The notes below the pieces were generated by a model. It was not told the DNA's origin. It searched no databases and saw only the letters and a program-made list of their open reading frames with translations. 22,422 nucleotides of DNA from Candidatus Thalassarchaeaceae archaeon (GTDB lineage: Archaea; Thermoplasmatota; Poseidoniia; Poseidoniales; Thalassarchaeaceae). The position numbers and the translations under genes were made by a program. This document shows, piece after piece, positions 8,336 through 16,361 of the stretch; position 1 is the first letter of the stretch, and every line of letters begins with the position of its first letter. The DNA is taken from contig DUJH01000049.1 of the NCBI GenBank assembly GCA_013329905.1, positions 64,990 through 87,411 on the forward strand. Reading direction: 5' to 3'.

Positions 8336-9451
8336 TCAGTGATGTTCGCCCGAGCCTCGATGACCGATGATTCGAGCACAACCCCATGGGCGGCCTTCCT
8401 GAAGGTCAACTGCCCAAGATTCAGGTGTTCCTGACCACGACCACTTCGCGGCGTCAGCAGCGATGTCAGCCGCTCGGACCTGTTCAGGAATCTCGTGCCA
8501 CATCGGTAGTGACTCGCTGGCCTCTTTCAGAAGATCAACGCGTTCAGCACCGCTTGATGCGTCCAGCCTCACTCGCCATTCATCGTCCAAAGGCTGGCTT
8601 CCGGGTCGTGTCCAACGGGCATCACCGTTGGGAAGTGTGTGTACGGTGGGGTCGACATGGTCGGTCACCAAGGTGATGCCCGCGTCGAGCATCAATCGCT
8701 CAAGGTTTAGTGGAGCGGGCCAAACATGCAATCCCATTTCCTTGCTGATACTGAATAGGCGATTGAGTCCCTTTCCGGTGAGAGAGACTGGGATTCCAGG
8801 ATGGATTAGACGTTCCCAACCATGGATGTAGTGCAGAGCCATCCCAACGACCGGCATTCCTTTTTTACGTCGATCACGAATCAGCCCAGCCACGCTCTTT
8901 GAGACGAAGTTCGGAGAGCCTATCAATCGCTTTATTTTGGTTCGGCCCCATGAACGAAGATGCGGCGAAAGTTGTGTATTTGGAAGACTCAGGCCACTTT
9001 GTTCAACCGCCGCAGAAATTTTTGGGGAGAAGCCGTAAACCATAGTTGAGCGCTTGGGAAGATCGAATTCGTTCAGAGAATCTTCAAGCTTGGTCATCAT
9101 TGTTACAAGATGGCTCGTCGTGTCTGAGATTCGAGCTGCTGGATGAGCGGTCTTCAATTCGATATTCACCGTCTTGGAAGAACTCGTCCACAATTCTGTG
9201 AATTCGCGATTTCTTAGAAGGTCATCAAATCGGTCGATTTCTCGTGAGGCGACCTCAACCGAGTCTAGGAGTTCGACACATCGATCTCGCTTTGTTCCGG
9301 CACCTGGAAGCAAGTCATCATGAAACAGCATTAACTCTCCATCGGCACTCAGTCGAAGGTCGAATTCGACTCCGTCAACGAAGCGCATTCCATGAAGGAG
9401 GGATGGAATCGTATTCTCCGTAGGTGGGACCCACGATGAGCCATCAGACAC
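8336..9451 (-). CDS. Glycerophosphodiester phosphodiesterase, N-terminus apparently frameshifted
   Basis: GDPD enzymes split glycerophosphodiesters into glycerol-3-phosphate and an alcohol. The frame beginning at GTG 9451 has TENTIPSLLHG, then VEFDLRLSADGELMLFHDD (metal-binding Glu and Asp and the second His), NIELK with another ligand, and near the domain end LHVWPAP and GITLVTDHVDP. The expected first motif, HRG with the catalytic His, is absent from this frame. It is present just upstream in the neighbouring frame as MAHRGS, starting at ATG 9444. Restoring one base inside the inverted repeat at 9424-9434 would give MAHRGSPPTENTIPS. About 95 residues follow the domain, ending in a second GHRG-like string. 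It may be a broken gene or a one-base sequence error. Confidence 0.85.
   Translation of the reverse strand: MSDGSSWVPPTENTIPSLLHGMRFVDGVEFDLRLSADGELMLFHDDLLPGAGTKRDRCVELLDSVEVASREIDRFDDLLRNREFTELWTSSSKTVNIELKTAHPAARISDTTSHLVTMMTKLEDSLNEFDLPKRSTMVYGFSPKISAAVEQSGLSLPNTQLSPHLRSWGRTKIKRLIGSPNFVSKSVAGLIRDRRKKGMPVVGMALHYIHGWERLIHPGIPVSLTGKGLNRLFSISKEMGLHVWPAPLNLERLMLDAGITLVTDHVDPTVHTLPNGDARWTRPGSQPLDDEWRVRLDASSGAERVDLLKEASESLPMWHEIPEQVRAADIAADAAKWSWSGTPESWAVDLQEGRPWGCARIIGHRGSGEHH
9424..9434 (-). repeat. 11-base inverted repeat at the GDPD frameshift point
   Basis: On the coding strand the bases are GTGGGTCCCAC, two 5-base arms around a single T. The apparent GDPD frameshift falls inside it. Short palindromes with G and C runs are common places for one-base deletions and for base-calling errors. 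Confidence 0.6.
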
Positions 9452-9555
9452 ATGCCCTCGAGCGCTGATGTGGTATTGAATCCGCGCCCGTCATACTCCG
9501 TGATGCTGCCCCAATGCTCAAACCCCGACACAGCGACGGCAGCGCAGGTGCCACC

Positions 9556-11508
9556 ATGTCCGAGAGAGTAGAACTGGATAGACAATCAAATCCGAAAGCA
9601 GTAAGGGGATATGCCTTCTATGACTGGGGGAAGTCAGCCTTTGAGACCTCGGTGACTACCGCGGTACTCCCTGCCTGGTTCGCCTATCTTTTCCTGAAAG
9701 CGAATGGGCTGGAAACAACAATTCTCGGCATGGACATGACTTCTGATGCGGTTTGGTCCTTCGCCGTCACCATCGGTGCTCTTCTGGTTGCGTTCGCGAG
9801 TCCATCACTCGGTGTCATTGCTGACAGACGCGCAATCAAGATGTGGTGGTTGAGGATTCTGACTTACCTCGGAGCGGGCTCGACCTTCGCTCTCGCCTTC
9901 GCCCCCATGTTCGATATCTCATTCCAGTGGGTGTGGCTCTTTCTGATGTTCTTGATGGCCAATATCGGCCTCAACGGCGCTGGAGTATTCTACAACGCTC
10001 TACTGCCTCACATGGGGACCGATGATGAGATGGATGCCATCTCGAACAAGGCATTCGCCTACGGATATCTAGGTGGGGGACTGCTTCTATTGGTCCATCT
10101 AGTGATGGTGATGATGATTGTTGATGATACTGGTTCTAATCCTGATTGGGTGATTCCCTTCGTAATGGCTTCATCAGGAGTTTGGTGGCTTGGATTCGCG
10201 ATGTTGACCTTCAAATATGTCCCTGAGCCCCCAATCGAGAATGAGATGGAAAGTCTCAGTTTTTCAGATTCTGCTAGTCTGGCCTTCACTGAGTTGCGCA
10301 AGACATTCGGGCAGATTGATCGCTTCAAGACGCTCTTCATCTACATGCTAGCTTACTTCTTCTTCATCGATGGAATCAACTCGGTTACTGCGCTTGCTGG
10401 AATATACGGAATTACCGTCCTCGGGCTGACAACGACGGCGCTGATTGCAACAATATTGGTGATTCAATTCGTCGCCGCTCCGTGTGCGATTGCCTTCACT
10501 AAGCTTGCCGAGGCGACGAATACGAAGTACGCGTTGACCTTGTCTCTAGTCGGTTGGGTTGTGGTTGTGCTTGGTGCCATGTCCTTCGCCCCGCTAGCAT
10601 TGGATGCTCACTCAGATTACGATATTCAGTATGATTGGGATTCTGATGGTGATGGAATTGCCGATCATTCCGACGACAATATCGACGGTGATTGGTACAC
10701 TAATGAGGAGGAGATTGCGGCGGGTACCGATCCGCTCGACGCTTCAAGCCACCCGCCAGAACTGCAATCTAGTATGCAGCAAGTCAGATTGGAAGGTGCA
10801 GGTCAATATGTGATTTCGACGGGGGCGAATGCTTACGCTCTAACGATAGCAGTTGAAGGTGATGAACAGGATTGGACGTCTGAGTGGATGGATGTCATGG
10901 CTGTTCATCAACATGAAGACTACACTGACAAGACGGTTTATGCCTTTGATGACCCCGAGAATGAATACCTGATCAGCAGCACGAATAATCTTGAGAGAAT
11001 GGAAGCCTTCTTTGCCACATTCAACGAAGAGAGTCGCTTCAGTTACAACGTTCAAGGCGGCCCACTCGACGCTTCGAGTGGAATGGGGGAGAAGCATCCA
11101 ACGAGTCTCGGAGATGGTCCTCTTGATGCGATACCATCAGCCGTTCGAGATTTGGTTTGGCAGCCGATGGGAATCAACGTGATGTTCCAATTCCTGCTAC
11201 TCGGATGCATGGCTGGAGCTCTTCTTGGGGGCTCGCAGGGGCTCGCTCGTTCGCTCTTCGGACAGATGGTTCCCGAGACTCGCAGTGCTGAGTTCTTCGG
11301 CTTCTTTGGCTTCTTCGGAAAGGTTGCAGCGCTGCTCGGCCCGATGATTTACGGAATCCTGACTGTGGCTTACGATAGTCGAGTCGGAGTTGCGAGTTTG
11401 TGCATTTTGATCATCATCGGAACGGTGATGATGCGCTTTGTTGATGTCGAGGCTGGCCGAGCTGACGCTCAGGCCGAGGATGCACGCAATCGTGGAATCG
11501 AGATTTGA
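9556..11508 (+). CDS. MFS transporter, UMF1 (Atg22-like) family, with inserted extracytoplasmic calcium-loop domain
   Basis: This is a 650-residue membrane transporter. The N-terminus AFYDWGKSAFETSVTTAVLPAWF closely matches the start of UMF1/Atg22-like MFS proteins, and many hydrophobic helices follow up to about residue 350. A polar stretch of about 170-180 residues then interrupts the helices (about residues 353-530). It opens with calcium-binding type-3 repeat sequence: DWDSDGDGIADHSDDN near residue 360, then EEEIAAGTDPLDASS. The rest of the insert has no motif I recognise. Helices resume at WQPMGINVMFQF (about 535) and end with a conserved SEFFGFF-like segment and two more helices. ATG 9556 is preferred over ATG 9514 because the family N-terminus follows closely. 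UMF1 substrates are poorly known; the insert suggests extracytoplasmic ligand sensing or binding, which is inference. Confidence 0.88.
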   Translation: MSERVELDRQSNPKAVRGYAFYDWGKSAFETSVTTAVLPAWFAYLFLKANGLETTILGMDMTSDAVWSFAVTIGALLVAFASPSLGVIADRRAIKMWWLRILTYLGAGSTFALAFAPMFDISFQWVWLFLMFLMANIGLNGAGVFYNALLPHMGTDDEMDAISNKAFAYGYLGGGLLLLVHLVMVMMIVDDTGSNPDWVIPFVMASSGVWWLGFAMLTFKYVPEPPIENEMESLSFSDSASLAFTELRKTFGQIDRFKTLFIYMLAYFFFIDGINSVTALAGIYGITVLGLTTTALIATILVIQFVAAPCAIAFTKLAEATNTKYALTLSLVGWVVVVLGAMSFAPLALDAHSDYDIQYDWDSDGDGIADHSDDNIDGDWYTNEEEIAAGTDPLDASSHPPELQSSMQQVRLEGAGQYVISTGANAYALTIAVEGDEQDWTSEWMDVMAVHQHEDYTDKTVYAFDDPENEYLISSTNNLERMEAFFATFNEESRFSYNVQGGPLDASSGMGEKHPTSLGDGPLDAIPSAVRDLVWQPMGINVMFQFLLLGCMAGALLGGSQGLARSLFGQMVPETRSAEFFGFFGFFGKVAALLGPMIYGILTVAYDSRVGVASLCILIIIGTVMMRFVDVEAGRADAQAEDARNRGIEI

Positions 11509-11545
11509 GTCGACGACGTCTGAGAAGTTCGAGTCTTTAACTCGA

Positions 11546-12382
11546 CTAATCCCTTCCTAGGCGGTCAAACAAGAGAGCGATCTCGAGTAGGACGAGCATT
11601 GGCCCACCGACAAGGAACATCGAGATAGGGTCTGGAGGCGAGACGAAAGCTCCAATCACTGCCGCAGCGAACCAAAGGAATGCGCGATTTTCGGTGACTG
11701 CGCGGCGGTCGATGACATCCGCTCGAATCAGTGTCACCACCACGAGCGGAACTTGGAAACTCAGTATCGAGCCCATGTAAAGTCCAATGATGAAGCCAAT
11801 CCACGAGCGCAGCTGCCAAGTTGAATCCAAACCGGCTGCGCTCGCATCCTCAGCGAGATATTCGAGTAAGAAAGGAACCAATACCTCGTGAGCGTAAAGG
11901 TATCCCAAAATGCCAAGAATAGTCATGAAAAAGAAGGCGGTGATGAAGCGAACGAAACCACCACCACTCTGCGGTACAGCGATTCTCTTCCCCTGAGCAA
12001 AGATTCGTCGGCCATTCCATGCCAAGTCGCCAATCAGTGTAGCCGCGAATAGACCAACTCCAATCTGACTGGCAATTCTCAATTTAAGCAGAATGATTTC
12101 CATTGGCTGCAGAACGATAATCGCGACACCAACTGGTCGGTATCCATCGGCATCCAGTAATATTTCGATTATCACTTCAGCAAGAGGATAACCAGCCACG
12201 AAGCCCAAAACGAAAACGCCGATTAGCAAGGTCGCACGCCCTTGCAGATGAGCAAAGATGGCGCGCAATTCTGCACGCGGCAGAAGATCGAGGGGCTCAG
12301 CCACGCTGCTCGGTACCGACACCCATTGGTGAATGATTCGCAAGCCATTCCCGCAATAAGATAGCAAGGATGGACTGTTCAA
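11546..12382 (-). CDS. tatC: Twin-arginine translocase subunit TatC
   Basis: TatC is the membrane receptor for twin-arginine signal peptides, which export folded proteins. The 278-residue product shows the family pattern: an N-terminal ELRAIFAHL segment before the first helix, PMEIILLKLRIA containing the conserved helix-two glutamate, and the long block GLYMGSILSFQVPL, TENRAFLWFAAAVIGAFVSPPDP and PMLVLLEIALLF, which covers helices four to six. The only in-frame start before these motifs in a short upstream window is TTG 12382, four bases after the GTPase stop and close to GAGGG; GTG 12322 would also leave an intact protein. No tatA is visible here. Cotranscription with the upstream GTPase is likely from spacing. 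Confidence 0.88.
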   Translation of the reverse strand: MNSPSLLSYCGNGLRIIHQWVSVPSSVAEPLDLLPRAELRAIFAHLQGRATLLIGVFVLGFVAGYPLAEVIIEILLDADGYRPVGVAIIVLQPMEIILLKLRIASQIGVGLFAATLIGDLAWNGRRIFAQGKRIAVPQSGGGFVRFITAFFFMTILGILGYLYAHEVLVPFLLEYLAEDASAAGLDSTWQLRSWIGFIIGLYMGSILSFQVPLVVVTLIRADVIDRRAVTENRAFLWFAAAVIGAFVSPPDPISMFLVGGPMLVLLEIALLFDRLGRD

Positions 12383-12386
12383 GCCC

Positions 12387-13502
12387 TCACTTACGGAGGA
12401 TAATTGTCAGTAGGTCGTCATCCTTCAGAAGGTGGTCAAGACCGACGCGTTGCCAATCGAATTTAGCGCTCGGCCCCTTCACCCGCGCGTAGCGGAATTT
12501 ACGGACGAAATCACGATGTAATTTCGCACAGACATCGCGAACCGTTGAGGTATTTTTGACGATTAGAGGTTCGATGAGATCAGCCTCTTGACCTTGTGGT
12601 TTGAGATAAATCGACATGAAGTGAAGATTATCGAAAATAAAGTCCTTCATCGCCTCTATACCCTGCCCTGTCTTTGCCGAAACCGGTAGAACCGGCCAGT
12701 TTTCAGGCAACAACTTCCGAGCCCCGGACAGGTCGTTTTCTGTGGCGAGGTCAACCTTGTTTAGAACGATCACAGCGTCGGAATAGACTCTGTTACCTGC
12801 GAGCGTGTCGACAATGTGGTCATCTGTCACATTAGTTCGCAGTGTCACGGTCGCAGAGACGATTCCGAAGCTACGGATAATCGCTTGAATTTCCTCTTCT
12901 TCCAGATTTGTTTGCTCTAAAGTCGAGCGTACGACGATGCCGCCACGCTCGGTCCTATCAATGAAAACTTGGGGCCTAGGCTGATTCAGGCGCATTCCGG
13001 CCCGCCACAACTCCATATCCAGAATTTCGAAGTGCGCCCCTTGGAAAGGGTCGATAACATACAGGACCATGTCACATCCACGAATCACATTGAGAATCTC
13101 TCGTCCTCGGCCCTTGCCATCCGATGCACCTTTGATCAATCCAGGCAAATCCAGAATCTGAATGGTAGCGCCTCGGTGGTGTAGTACGCCAGGGATGCAG
13201 GTTAGAGTTGTGAAAGCAAAATGGCCTGTGTCCGACTCGACATCCGTCAATTGTGAGATCAGACTTGACTTTCCTACACTGGGAAATCCGACCAGAGCAA
13301 CAGATGCATCTCCAGACTTCTTGACTTCGAATCCAGGCCCTCCTCCGCTCGATTTCGCGTGAGCCTGAGCCTTCTCCTTGCGCTCTTTGAGGGCGGCGAT
13401 TTTCGCCTTCAATTTCCCTATATGGCCTTGAGTGGCCTTGTTGTACTTGGTCTTCGAGATCTCCTCTTCGAGACTCTTGATCTGTTCATCGATGGTTGCC
13501 AT
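12387..13502 (-). CDS. DRG-type (developmentally regulated) GTPase with TGS domain
   Basis: This 371-residue cytosolic GTPase belongs to the OBG/DRG class that is near-universal in archaea and eukaryotes and acts in translation. It has a basic N-terminal helical region (residues 1-55, rich in Lys and Glu). The G1 P-loop is GFPSVGKSS (72-80), G3 is DLPG (118-121), G4 is NKVD (248-251) and G5 is SAKTG. The G-domain is interrupted by the helix-rich S5D2L-like insertion typical of DRG (about 165-225). A TGS domain follows from about residue 295 to the end. Length and order match archaeal DRG proteins. ATG 13502 has no strong ribosome site. The tatC gene follows within four bases. Confidence 0.93.
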   Translation of the reverse strand: MATIDEQIKSLEEEISKTKYNKATQGHIGKLKAKIAALKERKEKAQAHAKSSGGGPGFEVKKSGDASVALVGFPSVGKSSLISQLTDVESDTGHFAFTTLTCIPGVLHHRGATIQILDLPGLIKGASDGKGRGREILNVIRGCDMVLYVIDPFQGAHFEILDMELWRAGMRLNQPRPQVFIDRTERGGIVVRSTLEQTNLEEEEIQAIIRSFGIVSATVTLRTNVTDDHIVDTLAGNRVYSDAVIVLNKVDLATENDLSGARKLLPENWPVLPVSAKTGQGIEAMKDFIFDNLHFMSIYLKPQGQEADLIEPLIVKNTSTVRDVCAKLHRDFVRKFRYARVKGPSAKFDWQRVGLDHLLKDDDLLTIILRK

Positions 13503-13764
13503 GACGAACGCTCCGGCCCACGTTGGGGATGGTTCGATGCGCTGGTGTGGAGTTCTTCAACCCGATGCCGAGATTCGCAGTGTGCGAGCGCAAGTTTTCA
13601 ATCCGAGCCTACGGCTCGGGCGAGAGTGGATTGGGTATAGAATCCGGCTCTGCTTCCACTCTGGGGGGAATTGAGTTCGATTGCGAGGCGGCAAGAGAAC
13701 GATCTCGATGCGGAGATGATACGTTGATGGAGGGTGACTCGTAGGGTCCGTTAGAGGTGAGTGT
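13503..13764. other. 262-base divergent intergenic region with hairpin potential
   Basis: This is the longest gap in the window, between the DRG GTPase and the unknown gene before nadM. It contains a perfect 7-base stem with a 3-base loop (CCGAGCC/GGCTCGG, 13603-13619). Four bases later is a perfect 8-base stem enclosing 24 bases (AGAGTGGA at 13623-13630 paired with TCCACTCT at 13655-13662). I see no tRNA-like TPsiC loop and no convincing short gene. It presumably holds divergent promoters; a small structured RNA or leader is possible but unproven. Confidence 0.4.
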
Positions 13765-14397
13765 GTGGCCGATGTTATCCTTCGTCTGGTTGATTTAGCC
13801 GCTCTCGAGCGGCTACGTTCGATGAGTGTCGATCAATTGGTTCTGGCCTTTGAGAGCGGCCGCCTCACAGAGGAGCGACCGGCGGGCGATCCTCGCTTCC
13901 ATCGCGGATTTGCTGTCGATATCGAAGGAGATTTTCTTGAGTGGGCCGATGCCGCTGATGACGGTTTGGATGCTGCGGCATCACTGATCCTTTGTGATTG
14001 GGCGAGTGTGGCTGAGTGGCGATGCTGGGATGGCCGTTTATTCCTCTATGTCGAGCCCTCGTTAGATGAGAGATTGGAGGATGTCGAAGTATTCGGTTCA
14101 GCCGATGTCTGGCAGCGACTCGCGGGGGCCTTAGCAAATAGTGACCGCGAGTCGTATTCGGAGTCGGTAATTCTTGATTGGATGGAGAGAAGGCAGGAAT
14201 TAGGAGAGTCTCTGAACCCTGATGAAGACCCTCGGATATTACCGACGATGGAGTCGCACAGGACGCTTACTGAGAGCCTTTATGACTTCATTGAATTGTC
14301 TCAAGACCCAGGATTGACATTACTAATTGGTCGTGAATACCTCAGCCCTGAGGACTGGGTCCTCGGCGGGGCTAGATTAGCGGAGGTAGTCACATGA
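13765..14397 (+). CDS. Unrecognised acidic protein coupled to nadM
   Basis: I recognise no family for this 210-residue acidic, probably soluble protein. Aromatic-acid clusters such as DFLEWADAADDG, CDWASVAEWRCWDG and LILDWMERRQ stand out, and no membrane segment or catalytic signature is seen. GTG 13765 is the start; GAGGTGA at 13754-13760 lies four bases upstream. The stop overlaps the nadM start by four bases (ATGA), so translation of the two is probably coupled. A link to NAD metabolism is suggested only by this overlap. Codon usage looks similar to neighbouring genes. Confidence 0.8.
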   Translation: MADVILRLVDLAALERLRSMSVDQLVLAFESGRLTEERPAGDPRFHRGFAVDIEGDFLEWADAADDGLDAAASLILCDWASVAEWRCWDGRLFLYVEPSLDERLEDVEVFGSADVWQRLAGALANSDRESYSESVILDWMERRQELGESLNPDEDPRILPTMESHRTLTESLYDFIELSQDPGLTLLIGREYLSPEDWVLGGARLAEVVT

Positions 14398-15008
14398 CAG
14401 ATCTCCCAATGCTGCCAGTCGCACCGGCCGAGCCACCACAGTCGGGGGTGGTCGTGATCGGCCGATTCCAACCATTCCACATGGGTCATGCTGCGATGGT
14501 TGATGCGGCTGCAGCGATACGTGACGAGCACCGACCTGATTCGACTTTAATCATCGGAATCGGCTCGTCGAACCGGCCACAAAACCTCGCTAACCCATGG
14601 TCCGCCGAAGAACGTGAAACTATGATTACCGCCTGGCTTGAAGCCGCTGACATTGAGAATACCCATATCTGTGCGATTCCCGATATCGAAGACCCTCCAA
14701 ATTGGGTTAGCCATGCAGAGGCCTACCATGGAGCAGCAGGAGCCCTCGTCACTACCGATATGGGTACGAGCGAGCTCTACGCCGCGGCAGGCTGGGAAGT
14801 CATTCTGATACCGTTCATCGAGCGCAAGCGCTTCGAGGGTTGGCGAATCCGTGAGACTGCTCGCATGCTCAGTACTATCGCCGAAGAAGCAGCGCTCAGA
14901 GAAGTCCTCGGCTCCCTCGTCCCGAGCGCTGTTCTCGACAATCTGATTGAGACAAATGGCCTACACCGCCTTGCCTTCATGGGCGAAGGTGGTGAACCGG
15001 TCGGCTGA
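14394..15008 (+). CDS. nadM: Archaeal nicotinamide-nucleotide adenylyltransferase NadM
   Basis: NadM transfers AMP from ATP to NMN (or NaMN) to form NAD. It belongs to the nucleotidyltransferase fold: GRFQPFHMGH at residues 23-32 contains the HxGH-type signature. SAEERETMI is the conserved segment seen in archaeal NadM, and IPDIEDPPNWVSH marks the substrate pocket region. Near the C-terminus FEGWRIRETARM takes the place of the usual ISGTxIR-like phosphate-binding segment. At 204 residues it is slightly longer than typical archaeal NadM because of about 18 extra N-terminal residues. It overlaps the upstream unknown gene by four bases and ends 22 bases from a convergent lipoprotein gene. Confidence 0.92.
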   Translation: MTDLPMLPVAPAEPPQSGVVVIGRFQPFHMGHAAMVDAAAAIRDEHRPDSTLIIGIGSSNRPQNLANPWSAEERETMITAWLEAADIENTHICAIPDIEDPPNWVSHAEAYHGAAGALVTTDMGTSELYAAAGWEVILIPFIERKRFEGWRIRETARMLSTIAEEAALREVLGSLVPSAVLDNLIETNGLHRLAFMGEGGEPVG

Positions 15009-15030
15009 ATCTTGGAGACTACCGACCGCC

Positions 15031-16314
15031 TCAGCAATCGGTGCAATGAACGTCCTCGACGTTATCACCCTCGATCCAAGCGGTGAACCAATCGAGGAAT
15101 GACACTCCTTCTGTCTCGAGGGTGAAGAAACGGTCTGAGAGTAGAATGGTGTGACCGTCTCCGCCGGTCATGTAGCCTGAAAGTTCAATCCCAGAATCTT
15201 CGACCTTCTGCTCGGAAGCCAGCACACTATCGCGGTATTCCAAAGAGATGTCATTGCCGAGCAGTGCTCCGAAGAAGCGCATGGTTTCATCATTTGAATC
15301 TGAGAATCGACCGAATCGAATTGAATTGTCAACACTGTGTGTGTAGATAATCAAGTCTGCCGAATCCATCTTGTTGAAGTTCAACCCATCGATTCCAGGG
15401 AAATCCGGCATGGTGTCATTCAGGTTCCATATATCGTAGAAATCGAAGGTCTCGTTGGTGAACAGTCCATCGCTTCCATCGTTGAAGACCAGCACTTGAG
15501 TATCGGGGTAGTCGACCGCCACCCGTGCTCCGTAGAGAGGAGCTGGAATCGAGCCGGCGCTCGAACCTGTGACAAGAATCGTCTCAGCATCAGGGTAATT
15601 TTCGAGCATGAAATTGTAAGCGGATTGCGAGTTGTTGTGACCCTTGTGTTGAATCGTGCTATCGGAATATTCTCCCGTTTTGCTTCCGAGGTGAACATCG
15701 CCTGTGCAGTATGGGATATAGATCCAAGACCAATCAGCGATGGGATTATCTGCGTTGCGGAAATTTCCTATTCCGTATTGTTTGAGAGTATAGATGTCGA
15801 AGCCCTGCTCACCGATTTCGGAACCTATGCTTGGGTCGTCATCGTGAACGGTCTGCTTGAATGTGCCACCTACTGTATCACAACTTTGGTCCTCCCAACA
15901 AGCACCACCGCCTTGGAAATACAATATCACGCGCGACGGGTCGGCGTCGCGGCTCCAGAAAGTCCAATCCGAACCGTCCGAGCACTCGCATCCTTCGCCT
16001 CCATCGTGCTCGACCCAATTGATCCCGTATTCAGAAATCCACGGAATTTCGCATGAATCATCGTCATCGGTTGCAGTCTCATCGTAGTTGTAAGCCTCAG
16101 AATTTGTGCAGCCGGCGACTTCGTCAAAATCGTAGATTCCATCACCATCAGAGTCCGTATAGACGCATGAACCATCATCTTGTTCGGCTGTCGAGTCGAA
16201 ATTGCTTGCAAGTTCATCTGTGCAGCCTTCGATTGCTTCGGTTTCAGCCTCTCCAATGCAACCAGCTAAGAGCATCGATAGGACAAGAAGAATTGCAGTT
16301 TTTCGGGTACTCAT
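15031..16314 (-). CDS. Secreted lipoprotein with pectinacetylesterase/Notum-like hydrolase domain
   Basis: The 427-residue precursor starts with a lipoprotein signal (LVLSMLLAGC, lipidated C19). Two Cys-bounded repeats follow, GCTDELASNFDSTAEQDDGSC-like at 30-50 and its relative at 69-88, separated by a calcium loop DSDGDGIYDFDE. Such GCTD repeats are familiar in lipoproteins of marine microbes. The rest resembles the pectinacetylesterase/Notum fold: ILYFQGGGACW at 130-140, YCTGDVHLG at 202-210, the nucleophile S252 in GSSAGS, an acidic DGSDG near 279-283, and H388 in GDGHT as probable catalytic His. The family removes acyl groups from polysaccharides or proteins; the actual substrate here is unknown. 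It should sit on the outer face of the cell membrane. Confidence 0.87.
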   Translation of the reverse strand: MSTRKTAILLVLSMLLAGCIGEAETEAIEGCTDELASNFDSTAEQDDGSCVYTDSDGDGIYDFDEVAGCTNSEAYNYDETATDDDDSCEIPWISEYGINWVEHDGGEGCECSDGSDWTFWSRDADPSRVILYFQGGGACWEDQSCDTVGGTFKQTVHDDDPSIGSEIGEQGFDIYTLKQYGIGNFRNADNPIADWSWIYIPYCTGDVHLGSKTGEYSDSTIQHKGHNNSQSAYNFMLENYPDAETILVTGSSAGSIPAPLYGARVAVDYPDTQVLVFNDGSDGLFTNETFDFYDIWNLNDTMPDFPGIDGLNFNKMDSADLIIYTHSVDNSIRFGRFSDSNDETMRFFGALLGNDISLEYRDSVLASEQKVEDSGIELSGYMTGGDGHTILLSDRFFTLETEGVSFLDWFTAWIEGDNVEDVHCTDC

Positions 16315-16337
16315 GAGATTTCAACTCCAGCATATGC

Positions 16338-16346
16338 GTAATAAAC
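16338..16346 (-). promoter_or_regulatory. Putative TATA box for the lipoprotein gene
   Basis: The coding strand reads GTTTATTAC, centred about 28 bases upstream of ATG 16314, which is the spacing expected if transcription starts at or next to the start codon. It sits between the grpE stop and the lipoprotein start, implying a separate promoter rather than read-through from grpE. A GGAG ten bases before the ATG argues for a longer leader, so the exact start site is open. Confidence 0.4.
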
Positions 16347-16361
16347 TGTAGTTTTGAGAAT

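Noticed and set aside
13359..13744. Several short + strand frames over the DRG start and the following gap, considered as a small gene
   Set aside because: They overlap the DRG coding region in part, show no ribosome site and no conserved pattern.
15337..16056. Open frame of 239 codons on the + strand opposite the lipoprotein gene
   Set aside because: It lies wholly antisense to a gene with a clear lipobox and hydrolase motifs; its protein has no family features and no ribosome site of its own.
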